From Stromatinia cepivora (taxonomy: Eukaryota; Ascomycota; Leotiomycetes; Helotiales; Sclerotiniaceae): 64,000 nt of DNA. Positions 24,503 to 37,115 of the stretch are shown piece by piece. Positions within the stretch are counted from its first letter, which is position 1. Every line of letters starts with the position of its first letter. A model generated the notes under the pieces. It saw nothing but the letters and a program-made list of their open reading frames with translations. It did no database searches and had not been told where the DNA came from. The translations under genes and the position numbers were made by a program. The stretch covers positions 1 to 64,000 of the forward strand of contig RCTD01000005.1 of NCBI GenBank assembly GCA_014898415.1, written 5' to 3'.

Positions 24503-26750
24503 TGTGCAGTAAATATTCTTTGGGCACCAAGATTTCTACCTGTGTAACTGTCTAAGATCAGCATTACTATCCCATAAAGCAGACACTAGATCTGCAGTCG
24601 TCGTCAACAAATAGATTATATCATCAGATGACAAAATCAAATAGCAAGTGGTTAGCCTTGCGAAGGCCTTGTCCAAAAAAGAGGTATTTGCCAGCATGGT
24701 AATGTATCGTCTTAACTGCAATGTCACTCGAATGCATAAATGGGGCCGACTCGGTAACAATAAATGTTGGAAGGATATCATAAGATCTTACCCTTGAAAT
24801 TTGAATTATACCTATTGTGGAGAGATATAATAACCCTTTTAGGTATTCACCCCGGAATGAGGATTGATGAAAATGCGGAGGAAGATGGAGAAGGTAAAAT
24901 CCCCGTGCTGTAGGTGTTTTTACCTCGGTGCAAACAGAAGAACTGAAGAATTGGGATAGACAAAGTTGATTGTTGTGAAGATTGAATGACTCTTTGACAC
25001 GTTAAAATCGGGGGGTAATAAGATGTTGAGATATCTTAGTTGTTCCACCACAGGATTGAAGAATGCAATCTGATGCATTTGTTGACTTTGCTTGTTGATA
25101 ACCTAAGATGAAGGACGCCACATTGAGAACATGCAACTTTTATTGGAAAGAAGAAGTTATTGATACCGAAATCTGGATTTTCGAACCCTGCAGGTAATGA
25201 TGATCAATTCGCAAACCAAGTCGTTGTTCGTTGTACAAAAAGATGGCGAGGGCAAAGGAGGGGCCATTGATGCAGGTACAACGATACAATGATACAATGG
25301 TACAATGATACAATGATACGCGTCGTAATGTTGAATTAATGATTAATGCTGGTATATAATAAAAAGTGTATGAGGTGAGGCAGACTGATGGGGTGATGAA
25401 GGGAAGATATAACTCGAGTAGTATATTTCAGACAGACATGGGAAAATCAAATTACTACCTAGCTACCTACCTAGCTACCTACCTACCTACCTACTTACCT
25501 ACCTACCTACCTACCTACCTACCTACCTAGTACCTAGGTAGTACATTCTTTCTCCATCAATTCGATCTGACTAGTAGATATAACAATAATATAGAAGTTT
25601 CGTAGTTAGTTACTCTGAGCTCCTCAAATTTGCAGTCACTGGTCTTTTCCCCTATATAATATATTCCCCTCAATTTTCCTAGTTGTCAATGCGCCTTCTC
25701 TACTCTTACTTCCCATGTCACATTTCATTAAACTGGGAATAGGTAAAACGGCGGCAGTATAAAGGCAGGTTAAGAAAAAAAGACCGGGCGGCACAAGAAA
25801 GTGAGTGAGGACAAGATGTTTTGTTTTTGACATGTGATTGTTCTATGAACCTTCTCTCGAAACAAGTGACAAAACACAAATAAACCTAGTAAATAATATT
25901 ATAATAGTAAGATCAACAAACACCTGCATTACATATTACTACCTAGATAAACAGATTAGGTATTCCTGAATATTCCGAAGACTGAAGCTTTTATTGTTGG
26001 ATTTACAAAATCATTTATTTACATGGCGTGTTATTCATCATTTTCTTTCCGATCTAATCCTCTGACTTCACTACCAACTTCACTTCAATAACATCCCCCT
26101 CTATAATACTAATACATATAATAAGCACCCTCCTTTAATAATACCAACTAAAGATTCTAACTCGAATTATTATTAATTATCAATTATCAATTATCAATTA
26201 TCAATTATCAACCGACCCCTCATCTACCACTTTTTTCTTACAATTCCATTCTCATTTAAAACATTTACAGATTCAGAATATTCTTCGTATTCATCCTTAT
26301 TATTATTTATTTTTGGATACCGCATAATGATACTTGAACCAAAATTATAAAAGGAATTCTGTACTCTGATCGAGACCCTTCTTGTAGATCAACGGACCTT
26401 CCCCTTCCTTCCCAAAAGAAGACTTTACTTGTTATTGTCATCAAAAATTCATTGGTCTCCCCCACCATAATAAAGGCCCATCAATCAGCATTAGTGCAAA
26501 ACCTCAACCTCAATCCTACCTACCTACCAAAAGACGCCATTGAATTTCGAGGAGGGAAAGCTTTCCCCAACACTCTTCAAAACTTTCGAGAGAGAAAAAA
26601 CAATTTTGGAATAAATTCAATTATTTAATTACTTCAAAAAAATATACATTACATTTTAATGTTACCCATATATTTCTCATTCCTTTCAAAAAGGATCAGG
26701 AAGGAATCATCTTTCCCTTTCACATATTAATTTTTCAACTTCCGTCAATC
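24503..26750. other. long intergenic region with simple repeats
   Basis: No gene is recognised. Simple repeats are a GATACAATGATACAATG-type tract at 25270-25320, a TACC/CTAC tract at about 25455-25540, and (ATTATCA)n at about 26170-26210. The last 400 bp are C/T-rich and look like promoter and leader of the bHLH gene. Confidence 0.6.
25455..25545. repeat. TACC microsatellite
   Basis: About 20 copies of CTAC/TACC, sometimes interrupted by TAGC or TTAC, form a simple-sequence tract in intergenic DNA. Confidence 0.9.
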
Positions 26751-26867
26751 AAGTGCTTTCACAAGAAATCAGAAATCAGAAATCACACAAGATATCAATC
26801 ATACGCTACCAACCCGTCACACAGCTATCACACAGCTATCTAATAACGCCGAATCGCAAAATCTATC

Positions 26868-26924
26868 ATCTTGTACATCTTGTACATCTTGTACATCTTG
26901 TACATCTTGTACATCTTGTACATA
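26868..26924 (+). repeat. 9-bp tandem repeat (CTTGTACAT)x6 in the bHLH leader
   Basis: Six perfect copies of CTTGTACAT lie about 100-155 bp before the likely ATG of the bHLH gene. In frame with that ATG they would read as HLV repeats. TGTACA is a palindrome, so each unit also carries a potential dimeric protein-binding site. Confidence 0.9.
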
Positions 26925-27022
26925 CGACAATACCTACTCAATCCTCAATACTCTCTTCAAAAAATCTTTCCAAAAGTCCTTTCACGAATATTCCCTTTTC
27001 AATCAATTTTCTTTTGGCACTC

Positions 27023-28445
27023 ATGCTTGCGCTTCAACGTCCTAATATGGGTTCGTCGAAGCCACCCGACCTCGATATGCCATTTGGTTGTAAGTATCTT
27101 TCTATCTCTGAACATTGAGAGTGAGTACAAAATCCATGTACTAATAATATATGATGGGTCAGATGCCTTTGATTCAAATTCCACATTCCCTTTCCCGTCA
27201 CCCACAGCTCCAGCACCAGGTCCTCCATTACTCGATGATAGCGAATCCAACCTTCTCGATAGCTTCTTCGATGGTGTGAGCTCCGATCATTTTAATTACG
27301 ACTTCTTCCCCAATACACAAGATGGAGGGGAACTTGGTGGAGGATGGGAGGAACTTCCTCCAACATTTATGGGAACGAGGGTTACTTTTGATCAACAACC
27401 TCAGCTTTCGAATGAAATGTCCACAAATTTTGGTGACAGGAATATCGGAATGCATCCCTCGCTATCTCAAGCTCCTTTACCACCTTCAGCTACATCTGCA
27501 GATGTTTTGGCAGCTGCTACGGTATTACAAAATGGTTCAATAGCGCGATCGCATAGTCTGAATAGTGAAACATTATTTGGAAATCACGGTTTGCCATCGC
27601 ACTCTTCACATCATCATATCAGACCACAATCTATGTCACATTATCCTACCCCAGTATCAGGACTCGATAGGCCACGCGATGGATTTATGCGCGATACATT
27701 ATTTACAGAAATGATGTTCGGTCCCAACCATGCCGGTCCGGATCTGATGAGAAGACCAAAACCTGTCCCTCAAAAGGTTGATATAAGATGGGGCTCTGAT
27801 GCAGGATTTGGATCTCCCCAAGGATTTATTCCACCATCGAATACGCCAAAGATTGAGGAAGTAGAAAGCAAAAGATTACAGGCCTTGGATGAATTTATTG
27901 GGGCAGCCTTGGGGGCGGAGAGCAGTGCGGAGAATACGAGACCGAGTAGTCCGACGATGCAAAGGGACTTACCAACACGACGTCGCCAAAGTTCAGGGAT
28001 TATTAAAGAAGAAGACGTGGAACCACCGAAGAAACGTCGGAAAAGTAAATTCACTCTTACGGAAGACGGAGGAGAAGATGATGAGGAATCACAACCTAAA
28101 GTCGATGGGAGAAAAAAGAGGAAATCCATCGTGAAAGGCACCGGCAGTTCACCCGGACCATCGGAAGCAGGTCATAAACGGCGGAAATCTACCTCGGCCA
28201 CTGCAAAAACTACGAGGGAGAATCTAACGGAAGATCAAAAGCGAGAAAATCATATCAAGAGCGAACAAAAACGCAGAACCTTGATTCGGGAAGGATTCGA
28301 AGATCTAGGAGAATTGGTACCAGGACTAAGAAGTGGTGGGTTCAGCAAGAGTGCAATCTTGGTAATGACGGCGGATTGGTTGGAGGAGTTAATGCAAGGG
28401 AACAAAGATCTACGGCACAAGATTGACGCTGCGAAAAGGAGATGA
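27023..28445 (+). CDS. bHLH transcription factor, Ino4/Myc-like (2 exons, 449 aa)
   Basis: Exon 1 is 27023-27089. The intron 27090-27162 starts GTAAGT and has a perfect TACTAAT branch site. Exon 2 is 27163-28445. The C-terminal 70 residues form a basic helix-loop-helix domain. The basic part KRENHIKSEQKRR has the His/Glu/Arg set that reads E-box DNA, then comes helix 1 (LIREGFEDLGELVPGL), a short loop and helix 2 (SKSAILVMTADWLEEL). The N-terminal part is rich in Pro, Ser and acidic residues, as in an activation region, and a Lys/Arg-rich segment before the bHLH resembles a nuclear signal. Ino4-type factors control phospholipid genes in yeast, but the target genes here are unknown. The frame stays open upstream to an ATG at 26753, so a longer N-terminus is possible. 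Confidence 0.85.
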
Positions 28446-29948
28446 AATGAAGGGACGTGTCGACGATTGATATAAATGCTAACTAGGGGCGGCCGATCGA
28501 AACTTGGAACAAAATCTTACGGGCTTTCGGAAGTGAAAAAAGGGTGGGGACAGGAAGTGTCCATGGAGTTTGGTGTTTGGTTTGAATGGGTGATTGCAAA
28601 GACGGTACCCACGCACGTGGAAATGGCTGGCTTACTGTCTCGATAGCATATTGGGGATTTGGAGCAAGATAAGATACCACGTGCAAATTAAGGAGATGCC
28701 ATACGGTGCTAGTACTACAATCTTCCTGTGGAATGAGGCAATGAAATGCATTTGGTTGCGAGGATTTTTTAGTATACCGAGGGGACGATAGGCACATACG
28801 GCAATGTAGGAGTAGAGCCATGAAATCATATGAGATCAGATCAGATCAAATTCGAAGTTATGCATCTACGTGTCTACCCATCATACTTTCTGTGAGATGT
28901 GAGCATAGATCGTGGATGGAAAGTCTTGCCTGTGATGATTTCCTTGATTTGATGTCGGCATCAATTGGGCGGAACAACAACCGCAGCTCTTCCCTTTCAT
29001 TGGCTTCTTATAACAGTGACGAGAGAGGAGGTAAATCTCACAGTAAGTTGGTGATTCATATCTCCTCTACATTACATCTACAGTATTTGTCCTTTTGACT
29101 TCATTTTATACCATTTCTCCGGACAGTGCAGCAGTGCATCATTACGCAAACTGTCGTGTGCCAGCAATGATTAGCAGATAGAGGATAAAACATCGAAATA
29201 TCAGCGTCTTCCACAGTCACGACATCAATGCTATCTGTCCTGCTAGATTTAAGCCTTGGACTCAAGAAGGTTTGGGTTGAGGGGAATAGTATTTGTATGT
29301 AGAGACTCTCACACCTGAATCTAAATTTCTATCACATTGTGGATGTGACTCAAATTCAGTACTGAATATGTCGAGAGATCAAATACAAGATCTTCGTTTC
29401 TTTACTCTTACTTACTCGATCCTAGTAGAGGGAGGGGCTTGATGTAGTGTGGATATGTGATGTTGAGCTAGATATATAAGTAGATTTTGATAACTAATTA
29501 GCTTCATGTTCTAAATTGCAATGACGGCAGTGAAGAGATTGGCTGAAAGTGCATTATTATGCGCTAAACCCATACCGTACCTTACCCATAAGTGGTAATT
29601 CTTCCTATAAATCATCCAGAACCAAAATTCCAAACATTGCACGATTCATTCATTCAGCAGTCGATTATTCATCAGATTATAATCTATCCATTTCAATCGT
29701 TCAAGGAGAAGTTTAAATTACTATGTACAAATCTCTAAACATATACTTCTTTCCACCGATAGCCTTCCTTCCACTCCAGTCCATTCGTTCCCCATGCGTT
29801 ACCGCAATCTATCTAATATGCATTTATGATGCTTCCATGCTTGTAGCAATGTATATGTAATAATAATATCCCTCATAACGTCGTCTAGTCATTCCATCCC
29901 TTCCCATTTCCCATTTCCCACCTCCCACCCGTTCAAGAGACCCAGCTC
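28446..29948. other. intergenic between convergent bHLH and PRM1 genes
   Basis: The two flanking genes end towards each other here. Small open frames (up to 112 codons) lie on both strands but overlap and lack domains. I see no supported gene. Confidence 0.5.
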
Positions 29949-32348
29949 TCAAACTCTCCTCGGCGGTAAACCCCAACCCGAAGATTTCTCATCGCCATCC
30001 TCTAAATATCCATAAGAGCTAGTCGCTCTCCTTTGCGCATCATCCGCTTCCCAACCCTCTCTCCCCTTCTCATCTCTAACCCATGGTCCCCTATTAGTAT
30101 TTGCTCTTCCACCAGGGACTACCCCTAATCTCTCTGATCCCATTCCAGTTGCGATAGGCGCGATAGATGCTTCATATTTTGGAGCTGGTGCACCGTTATA
30201 TGGGAGATCATCCGCAGCTCCATCGTCACCAAACGGCATTCGCATTCCTGGATCTCCACCTGCTCGCATGTGCTCTTGATGCCAACCATCATTTGCGCTT
30301 GGACCGAATTTCTCCTCTCGGATCTCAGGTAGATGTTGATGAGGAACTTCAACATCGGTATTACGATAGAGTGTGCTAGGTGCCGAACCGCCTTCCGCGC
30401 GGGATTTATCTCTTCCGCACATTCCAATTACCACGCGTACGAAACCGATAAAAACAATCAGGAAGTAAACGATGACGAGTGAAGTAGAAATAAGAACTTC
30501 TTGTCTAATGACGCCCTCTAATTTCTTGCCTACCTTCACCACTGCCTCTGTAATTTCGTCTGTGGTGGTCGTAGCCGGATTGGCGAGAAAATTGTCATCT
30601 GCCGTGGTATTTGTGAGAGAAGCAGCGGCACCAAGTGAGAAGACGTCGGGTTGGAATTCAGGAAATTCTACATGAGCATGATCGCTAACCCATGTAAGTC
30701 CCTTTTCGATACCAGCAATTTTGAGTCCGACCAAACATTCGAAAACGCCCATGATGGGTTTATAAAGAATGGTTCCACCGAATGTAACGTTGAGAGCTTT
30801 GGTCATCTCATCCGTAAAGACATTTAATGTCTCGTTGATAGCACCTGTTGTTGTGTTGACCCATCCAAAGACGTTTTGATTGATTTCCGTGTTTGTGTTG
30901 TTGATGACAGAATTTGCTCCCAAGGCCCAAGACTCCGATGCATTATTCAAAGCTTTGACAACATGCTCAGCAAAATCTCCAACTTCTGCTGCTAACGCCG
31001 GAATTTCTTTTTCGAGGGTACGAAGAATGATAAATTGACAGAGACAGGTGAAGAGACCGGCCATTCCGAGGGCTAGGACAAAAAGTGCTGGGATAGATGT
31101 AGCATATGCGATGAACCATCTCGCGAGTATTTGATTCTTTTGGCTTTTGAATCTCCTTGAGAGTTTTAGACCGAATTGTGAAGTGTAGGGACGATGAGCT
31201 TGGTATAGAATATCCAATTCATTAGTATAGTTTCGAGCTTTGAGCAAAGCAGCTCTTCTCTGCATGCTTCTCCACCCCCAGATTTCGCGGTAAGCCATAG
31301 GAATACAAGCGAGGATGGCGGCAATAATGAGGACAATGAGCATAATTTTCTTGGCGATGTCAAGCGTTTTGACGAGACCGACGAAAAAATCTTGGATGGC
31401 GGTGTTGTCGGAACAAAATGTTAGGGATTTCTTTTGAGGGACCGGAAAAACGGTATCATCGAACTTGTAACCAACCATTGATTCGTTGACAAGTTTCTTT
31501 ACTTCTTCGAATGGAAGCTTGATGATGCTGTCGGTGAAATTTTGGACTTGGTCAAAGGTTGGAAGGGAGGCGTTGAGTTTGGCAAGATCGGCGTCCATGG
31601 TCGTGGGATCAATCTGAATAGAGTTAAGTTTGTTGATCTCACTGCTCAAATCGATTGTCGGTGGCGAGGTACTGCTCCCAAAAATACCACCGATGTTGAT
31701 CTTGGACAAGAAGCCATTGAGGTCATCTTCGAATGATTTAAGTCCAGATGACATGTCGCCGGTGATGGTATCAATTGACTTGTTCATGAAGGCGCCGACA
31801 TCTTCGATCATTTGAATGGCGACTTGAAGACTACCAGTGATAGCCAGCGTGATGAGACACATGTATGTTGAGGTCATCATATGAATGACGAAGAGAACGA
31901 TTTCTTCGACTCCGGTAAGAGTCATGTAAAGCATTTGCATCATACCATTAACAGCTTTTGTAATACCAGCAGCGGCCATACTGTTAACACCTTGAGACAG
32001 ATAATGGGGCATAGAAGCCATAGCACTTCCAACATTCTCAACACTACTACATGCTGACAATGCTTCGGTTTTTGCGGAGGCGATGTCTCCTTTGATACCG
32101 GCCAAGGATATGAGAAGTCGAACGATGATAAGAAGTAAAAGAACCGTCCATCTATTGATCCAGGTTTGTGATAAACGTGCTCGAAGACCAAGGTATGGTG
32201 TATAGTAGTCATCAGCAGGTGCGGCGTTTGTATTTGGATGGACTCCGTAAGGTTGCATTTCGTGGTCGCTGTGGAAGGAAGAATCGTTGGAAGCGGCTTG
32301 AGTATGTTGACCCTTCTGGGAAGCTAAATAGCCTCTAAAAGCATCCAT
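29949..32348 (-). CDS. PRM1: plasma membrane fusion protein Prm1 (799 aa)
   Basis: A single long exon encodes a multi-pass membrane protein with the length and layout of ascomycete Prm1. Hydrophobic segments lie near residues 67-87 (WTVLLLLIIVRLLISLAG), 160-180, 325-350, 400-435 and 605-630. They are separated by two large extracellular loops with several N-glycosylation sites (for example NVTF, NESM). The first loop has the Cys-Ser-Ser and YLSQGVN segments typical of the family. The Gly/Asp-rich C-tail is predicted cytoplasmic. Prm1 is a pheromone-induced protein that helps plasma membranes merge during mating and, in filamentous fungi, hyphal fusion. The gene stands alone, with a promoter region of about 800 bp or more at 32349-33100. 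Identification is from overall sequence pattern. Confidence 0.9.
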   Translation of the reverse strand: MDAFRGYLASQKGQHTQAASNDSSFHSDHEMQPYGVHPNTNAAPADDYYTPYLGLRARLSQTWINRWTVLLLLIIVRLLISLAGIKGDIASAKTEALSACSSVENVGSAMASMPHYLSQGVNSMAAAGITKAVNGMMQMLYMTLTGVEEIVLFVIHMMTSTYMCLITLAITGSLQVAIQMIEDVGAFMNKSIDTITGDMSSGLKSFEDDLNGFLSKINIGGIFGSSTSPPTIDLSSEINKLNSIQIDPTTMDADLAKLNASLPTFDQVQNFTDSIIKLPFEEVKKLVNESMVGYKFDDTVFPVPQKKSLTFCSDNTAIQDFFVGLVKTLDIAKKIMLIVLIIAAILACIPMAYREIWGWRSMQRRAALLKARNYTNELDILYQAHRPYTSQFGLKLSRRFKSQKNQILARWFIAYATSIPALFVLALGMAGLFTCLCQFIILRTLEKEIPALAAEVGDFAEHVVKALNNASESWALGANSVINNTNTEINQNVFGWVNTTTGAINETLNVFTDEMTKALNVTFGGTILYKPIMGVFECLVGLKIAGIEKGLTWVSDHAHVEFPEFQPDVFSLGAAASLTNTTADDNFLANPATTTTDEITEAVVKVGKKLEGVIRQEVLISTSLVIVYFLIVFIGFVRVVIGMCGRDKSRAEGGSAPSTLYRNTDVEVPHQHLPEIREEKFGPSANDGWHQEHMRAGGDPGMRMPFGDDGAADDLPYNGAPAPKYEASIAPIATGMGSERLGVVPGGRANTNRGPWVRDEKGREGWEADDAQRRATSSYGYLEDGDEKSSGWGLPPRRV

Positions 32349-34312
32349 CTTAGTAATCTATCTTGTGAAATATACCTCCAGGGTATTAAATATTGTTGTG
32401 TTGGGATTGCAGTGATGCAGTGTAGTCTATCTATGCGCGGGTGATAGTTGATTTGATCCTCGAGTAAAATGAAGGTTCGGGGTTCCACAAAGAAAGTCTA
32501 AAGTCTTTTGAAAAGGAAGGTTGAATATGTTGTAGGAGTATTAAAGTCGACTTGACTATGAAATTCTAAGGTTGTTATTGAAGAATGGTATTGTGAATAA
32601 TTAATAAATCTATTAGGAGTCACAATAGAGAACTTGCTCTATTGTTTCTATTGTTGATTTCCGAATATAGCCGAAGCGAATAATTAATAGCATTTGTTGT
32701 AATGACAACAGAAAAAAGAAAATGTAAAGTGAATAGCTTTTGTATGGGGAAAAGGGAGAAAGGAGGAGAAGAATGAATAATTTTGGCGAGGACATACACT
32801 TAATACAAGAAATATACAAAGAAGACCTTTAACCCACGAGTGTCACGACTATCAACCAAAGAAACTATTTTGAGATCTAAAAGGTTGAAGCAAAGAAAAC
32901 CGGTGAATAATACTTTGTTTCAGATTCACAACAAGATTAATTGTTATGGTCATCCGTTGATGCGCTGGAAATTTCAAAGAAGAGATGTTTGATATCTGGT
33001 TCGTCCTCGGGGGGTTGATTCAGGTTGAATTAGGCGCCGTTCCTCCGTAAAGGTCTACTGACCAGTAGATTGATAGTTCTATGTATGACTGACGCAATAA
33101 TAATTGAAATTTTGAAGAAGAAATAGGACTAATGACTTCGAAAATAGCTCTGGCGGGTACACTTCTGGCTTCTGGTGAGATATTCGTTCCAGTTCTCGTG
33201 ATACCTCCAAAGGATTGGTATTTGTTGACCGTTCAAGGTCTTCTTCGGTTCGGAAATCTGATACTGGTATTACTGAATAAAAACGTTTGGATATGGATAT
33301 CCTTGAAAGCAAAAATAATGAGTTTGATCATATACCGTAATAGAATAAGTTGTCCATGGAGTAACTATAACATGGTGCGGAACGGTGCGAACTTTGAAGG
33401 TATATAAAAGTACTCCATAATACGAAAGTTACACCTCCGAGACGGATGAGATGAAAGCTCCTTCTGTATTCGCAAATATTAGACCTATGGCGCCGGTATA
33501 AAATTCTCATGGTCTTGACTTGAGGTCTTGACTTCAGGTCTTGACTTCAGGACTCTCCTACTGTCACTCATCATTCATTGAATGAAGTCGCGACTCTTGC
33601 AAGCCAGCGACTCAGCAACCTTAAACTAATAAAAGGAGGACGAGGAGCAAAAGACCACAGCAAAGTCAAAGGTTTTCTTTTACACAAGTTATGCAATAAT
33701 AGATTCAGCTGAATTAATTTCAGAGGATAAAATGATATCCAGTGAAGTGAAGGAAAATAAGGGTCGGCAAGTCGTTAAAGAACTTAGAGCAGGCAAATCA
33801 AAACCTCAAAGAACTTTTCGTGACTGAGACAACTAAAACATCATGCATGAAACCCCGCCGGTAGTTATAAATAAACCCAGCAACGACCAACAAAAATCTT
33901 TTGATCTGTTGCACAGCTAAGGTTGTACATAGGTAGTAACAGATTTGCGCGATACGACCGTATTATGTGACATAATAAACGCTCGAGGATAAATTCACCC
34001 AATCAATTCATCATGTTTCTATTTTCAACCCTCAATATCAAATCTTATTGCTTTCCAGTAGATGTGGGCTGATTTGACCTTCTCCATAATATCCACTACG
34101 GCATTGGGCGTTTAGAAGGATCATGGATTCATAGAGAATTCCAGTCAGCTATGCATACATAAACCAGGTCGGACTTTGGCTTGTCAGAAACTTTAATCAG
34201 AGCTATCACTTGTGTAAGATTGGAATTAGAAGTACATGGTAACAGTGAAGGTTACAAGATGAATCTTTTTTTTTTACATATACAATCCATGCTATCTCTC
34301 CTCAAACAAAAA
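32349..34312. other. intergenic; possible decayed gene around 33080-33510
   Basis: This region holds the PRM1 promoter side and the 3' side of the ARMH3 gene. On the reverse strand 33080-33510 reads in pieces like a coding sequence (SRELERISHQKPEVYPPELF in one frame, VRTVPHHVIVTPWTTYSITV in another), but I could not join the pieces with acceptable splice sites. A 13-bp repeat (GGTCTTGACTTCA x3) is at 33510-33555. Confidence 0.35.
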
Positions 34313-36496
34313 TTATATCTCGCTCACAAGAGCCTTGACATCTGCCACGGCGGTCCTGGACATCTTCTTCAAGAATGTCTTCTCATCTGCTTCTCTATAT
34401 CTTTCCCATCCGTCAAGTCCTTCTTTAGCTTGAATACTCAACGTTTCGTACCCTTGTTTTATTATCCCTGCAACTTGTACACTCGTAAGGTGTTTCTTCT
34501 TTCCCGTCGACCCATCCGTGAGTAATTGGTTATAGTGTGTGCTGACACTTATCAATGTATCTATTGAACTTCTCGGTCGCTTTCCAAGATTATAATTGTC
34601 CCGGAACTTCACCAATACCTCCCCAGTTTCCACCAATTTGTAAAACAAGTCATCGTATGCCACAGGACTGGGCAGGAATGCTTCGCCGGCGGACAAAGAT
34701 AATGCAATCAGATTTACCACGTCATCGAGAAGTGTTTCGATGTTTAAGAGGTTCTTTAGGTCCGTAGTATAAGTGGTAAGGAATCGTATGAGTGCGAGTA
34801 GGGATCGAAACAATTCAGACCAGTGGTATGTAAGGCGTGTTCGAGATCGTGAGAGATGGGAGATGATTCGTAATATGATGCCAACGCATAGAATGTAGAG
34901 ATCTACATCTAATCTCTTCCGAAGATTATGATTTATACCATCAATCGCAACATCCAGTACATGAGCAGCAAATATCCTATCTGCACGAACCAAAGGTAAA
35001 AATGGTTGTCTTTGTCGACATAATCGGACTGGCATCTTGCTCTCCTCACTGCATATCTTTTTGCATAGTACTTGATCTTCTATTAGAATTCGGAGAACGA
35101 TGAGGTTGGTATGCGCATAGAAACCGGTTCGAGAGGATAGATGGGCGTGTTGCAATATATATGAGGTAAATGATAGATAGGCACTAAGGGGATGCTCGAC
35201 TCCTTTCTCCACGGGTATCGATACCAAATTGAAGCAGAATAGTTTATTTGCATGTGCAAAATCGTATGTAGCTAATAGAACAGCTGCTTCACTGCCAGGC
35301 CTATAAAATGGTAAGCATAATCTGACAAAAGTTCGCATTAACCTACAGTTTTGAGAACATTTCCTTTGCGGCATCTGGATCAAGGGTTGGAGTAGTTGGT
35401 TTTGAGCCAGGAGCAATTGCGCCTAGACCTATCATATTCAAAGTGCTCCCAATTGACCATCCTTCTGGTATATCATCCTGGATCGCAATATATCTAGCTC
35501 TCGATGTCGCACATGTATGGCCCACCGAACGTATTATCTTTTGTATAGTTCCTTCATTGACAAAATCATCGAGGCGTAATCTGTAAGGGTTTTGAAATTC
35601 GAATTTGTTATAATTGACTAGAAGTCCGAGGAGAGTAAATGGTTCGAATGCGAGTGAAGTGGTATCTGATTCTTGAATAAACTAGAAACGTCAGCTTGGT
35701 TCCAATGTGCGGAAGAGGAGGGCATACTTTCATAAGAGAAGGAAAAAGATCTCGATGTGTAAAATAAGAAAGTAAACTGGTTTGATATGCGCCAGATGTC
35801 ACCGATAATGCTGCTTCAACGGCCTTCCGGCGTATATCCACTATAAAATGTCAGCATATATCCTCTCCCTTCTGGGTGGTATACCCTACAACTCCTCCCA
35901 GTTCGAATTGTAACATCCAATGCTGCAACAAAATCCGTAAATATCGCATCCACATGATCCAATCCTGCAAGAACACTTATTATATCCGAACTTGGGTTTG
36001 TATATTTCTTTGAGAGAACTGCTGCGAGGAAGGCTGTGATAGTCTAAAACTGTCAGCCTCATCAAACAAACTAAGGGATGTCATCATACATCAAGCGCAT
36101 GCGCATCTGCTGGATGATTTCCTGCCTTTATACATCCAACTGCCCTTAGAAACAATTGTCTGGTTTGTATCTATCACAATTAGTATTGGCTCCCTGGTTT
36201 TCCAGCCAGGTTCACTCATACCTGAAGATGTAGTAAGTCATCCGCACTCAATTCATTTAGAATGGTTTGCAATGTGGCTTTATTCGGTCGCAACAAAAAG
36301 AATTCCTTCCAAAATCCTTCTGACTTTTCAGGTTCATCTTCATCCTATACCTTCATCAGCATAAGTACAATGCGACACTATATGGTATGCGCATCATCAA
36401 CCCAAAACCGACCTTGAACAGAGCCTCGTACAACTCTACAATCTTCTGTTGGAATACTTCAGGGCGAGCTTGTTGAGTAAGAGGAGAAGGCTCCAT
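34313..36496 (-). CDS. ARMH3/DUF1741 armadillo-like helical protein (7 exons, 624 aa)
   Basis: Exons are 36413-36496, 36222-36344, 36090-36170, 35893-36043, 35728-35840, 35347-35681 and 34313-35300. They total 1875 bp, and the phases agree at all six junctions. The N-terminus (QQARPEVFQQKIVELYEALF, then EGFWKEFFLLRPN) and the block GAYQTSLLSYFTHRDLFPSL followed by EPFTLLGLL..YNKFEFQNPY are hallmarks of DUF1741. This is the fungal branch of the human C10orf76/ARMH3 family, a Golgi-associated partner of PI4KB and GBF1. The fungal role is not well known. Introns are short (46-68 bp). One donor (GTTGTA after exon 4) is unusual but is needed to keep the frame. The start at 36496 is the only ATG giving the conserved N-terminus. 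Confidence 0.85.
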
Positions 36497-37115
36497 ACTT
36501 CATGGCAGCAATTGATAATTCCTCAGGATCAACGAAGAGAAAGGGGAGGCTGTGAAATATGAATGGTTGAGTATATTTCCTTGTGTCGCAAATGATTGAA
36601 TATCTTGAGGTTAATTAAATTATTATGGATGGGTTTGGCCTTACGTAGTCAAAAGCCCTTGTTGGCCCCAGACTTAGGAGGATTATGTGGTATTAGCTTC
36701 TTAGCGGCGGCCGATAAGTTCTAACGCTAATCATGAAGGAGTATAGTGCAATTCTCATGGGGTTCATGGCTTCTCATTATGAATGAGTTAATATTAGAAT
36801 CCTTTCATTACATAATCATATAATCTGTTCTTGTCTACTACTAGTAAGGCATTTAGTACCCCGTATATCTTTGAAATGCTTACAATAGATGTACAGCTAT
36901 TGGCTCGGTAAAACCATATTCCGACCCCCGACCTGAGCCGACTTTGTGAGCCCATGATTTCTAAGACCATACCCTAGGAAACCTTAATCACTACAAGAAG
37001 TCAGTCTACAAATGTCATTTGTATCCTGTCTGTACAACATCTCAAATTCTTCTATTAATTTTCCTTCAACATATTACTTCGACCTAGACATACAATAGAT
37101 AAACCTACCTTCAAA
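36497..37115. promoter_or_regulatory. shared divergent promoter region (ARMH3-like / ISA1)
   Basis: The two flanking genes start back to back across 619 bp, so their promoters share this interval. There is a C/T-rich leader before the ISA1 start (about 37010-37115). No operator-like repeat was recognised. Confidence 0.5.
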
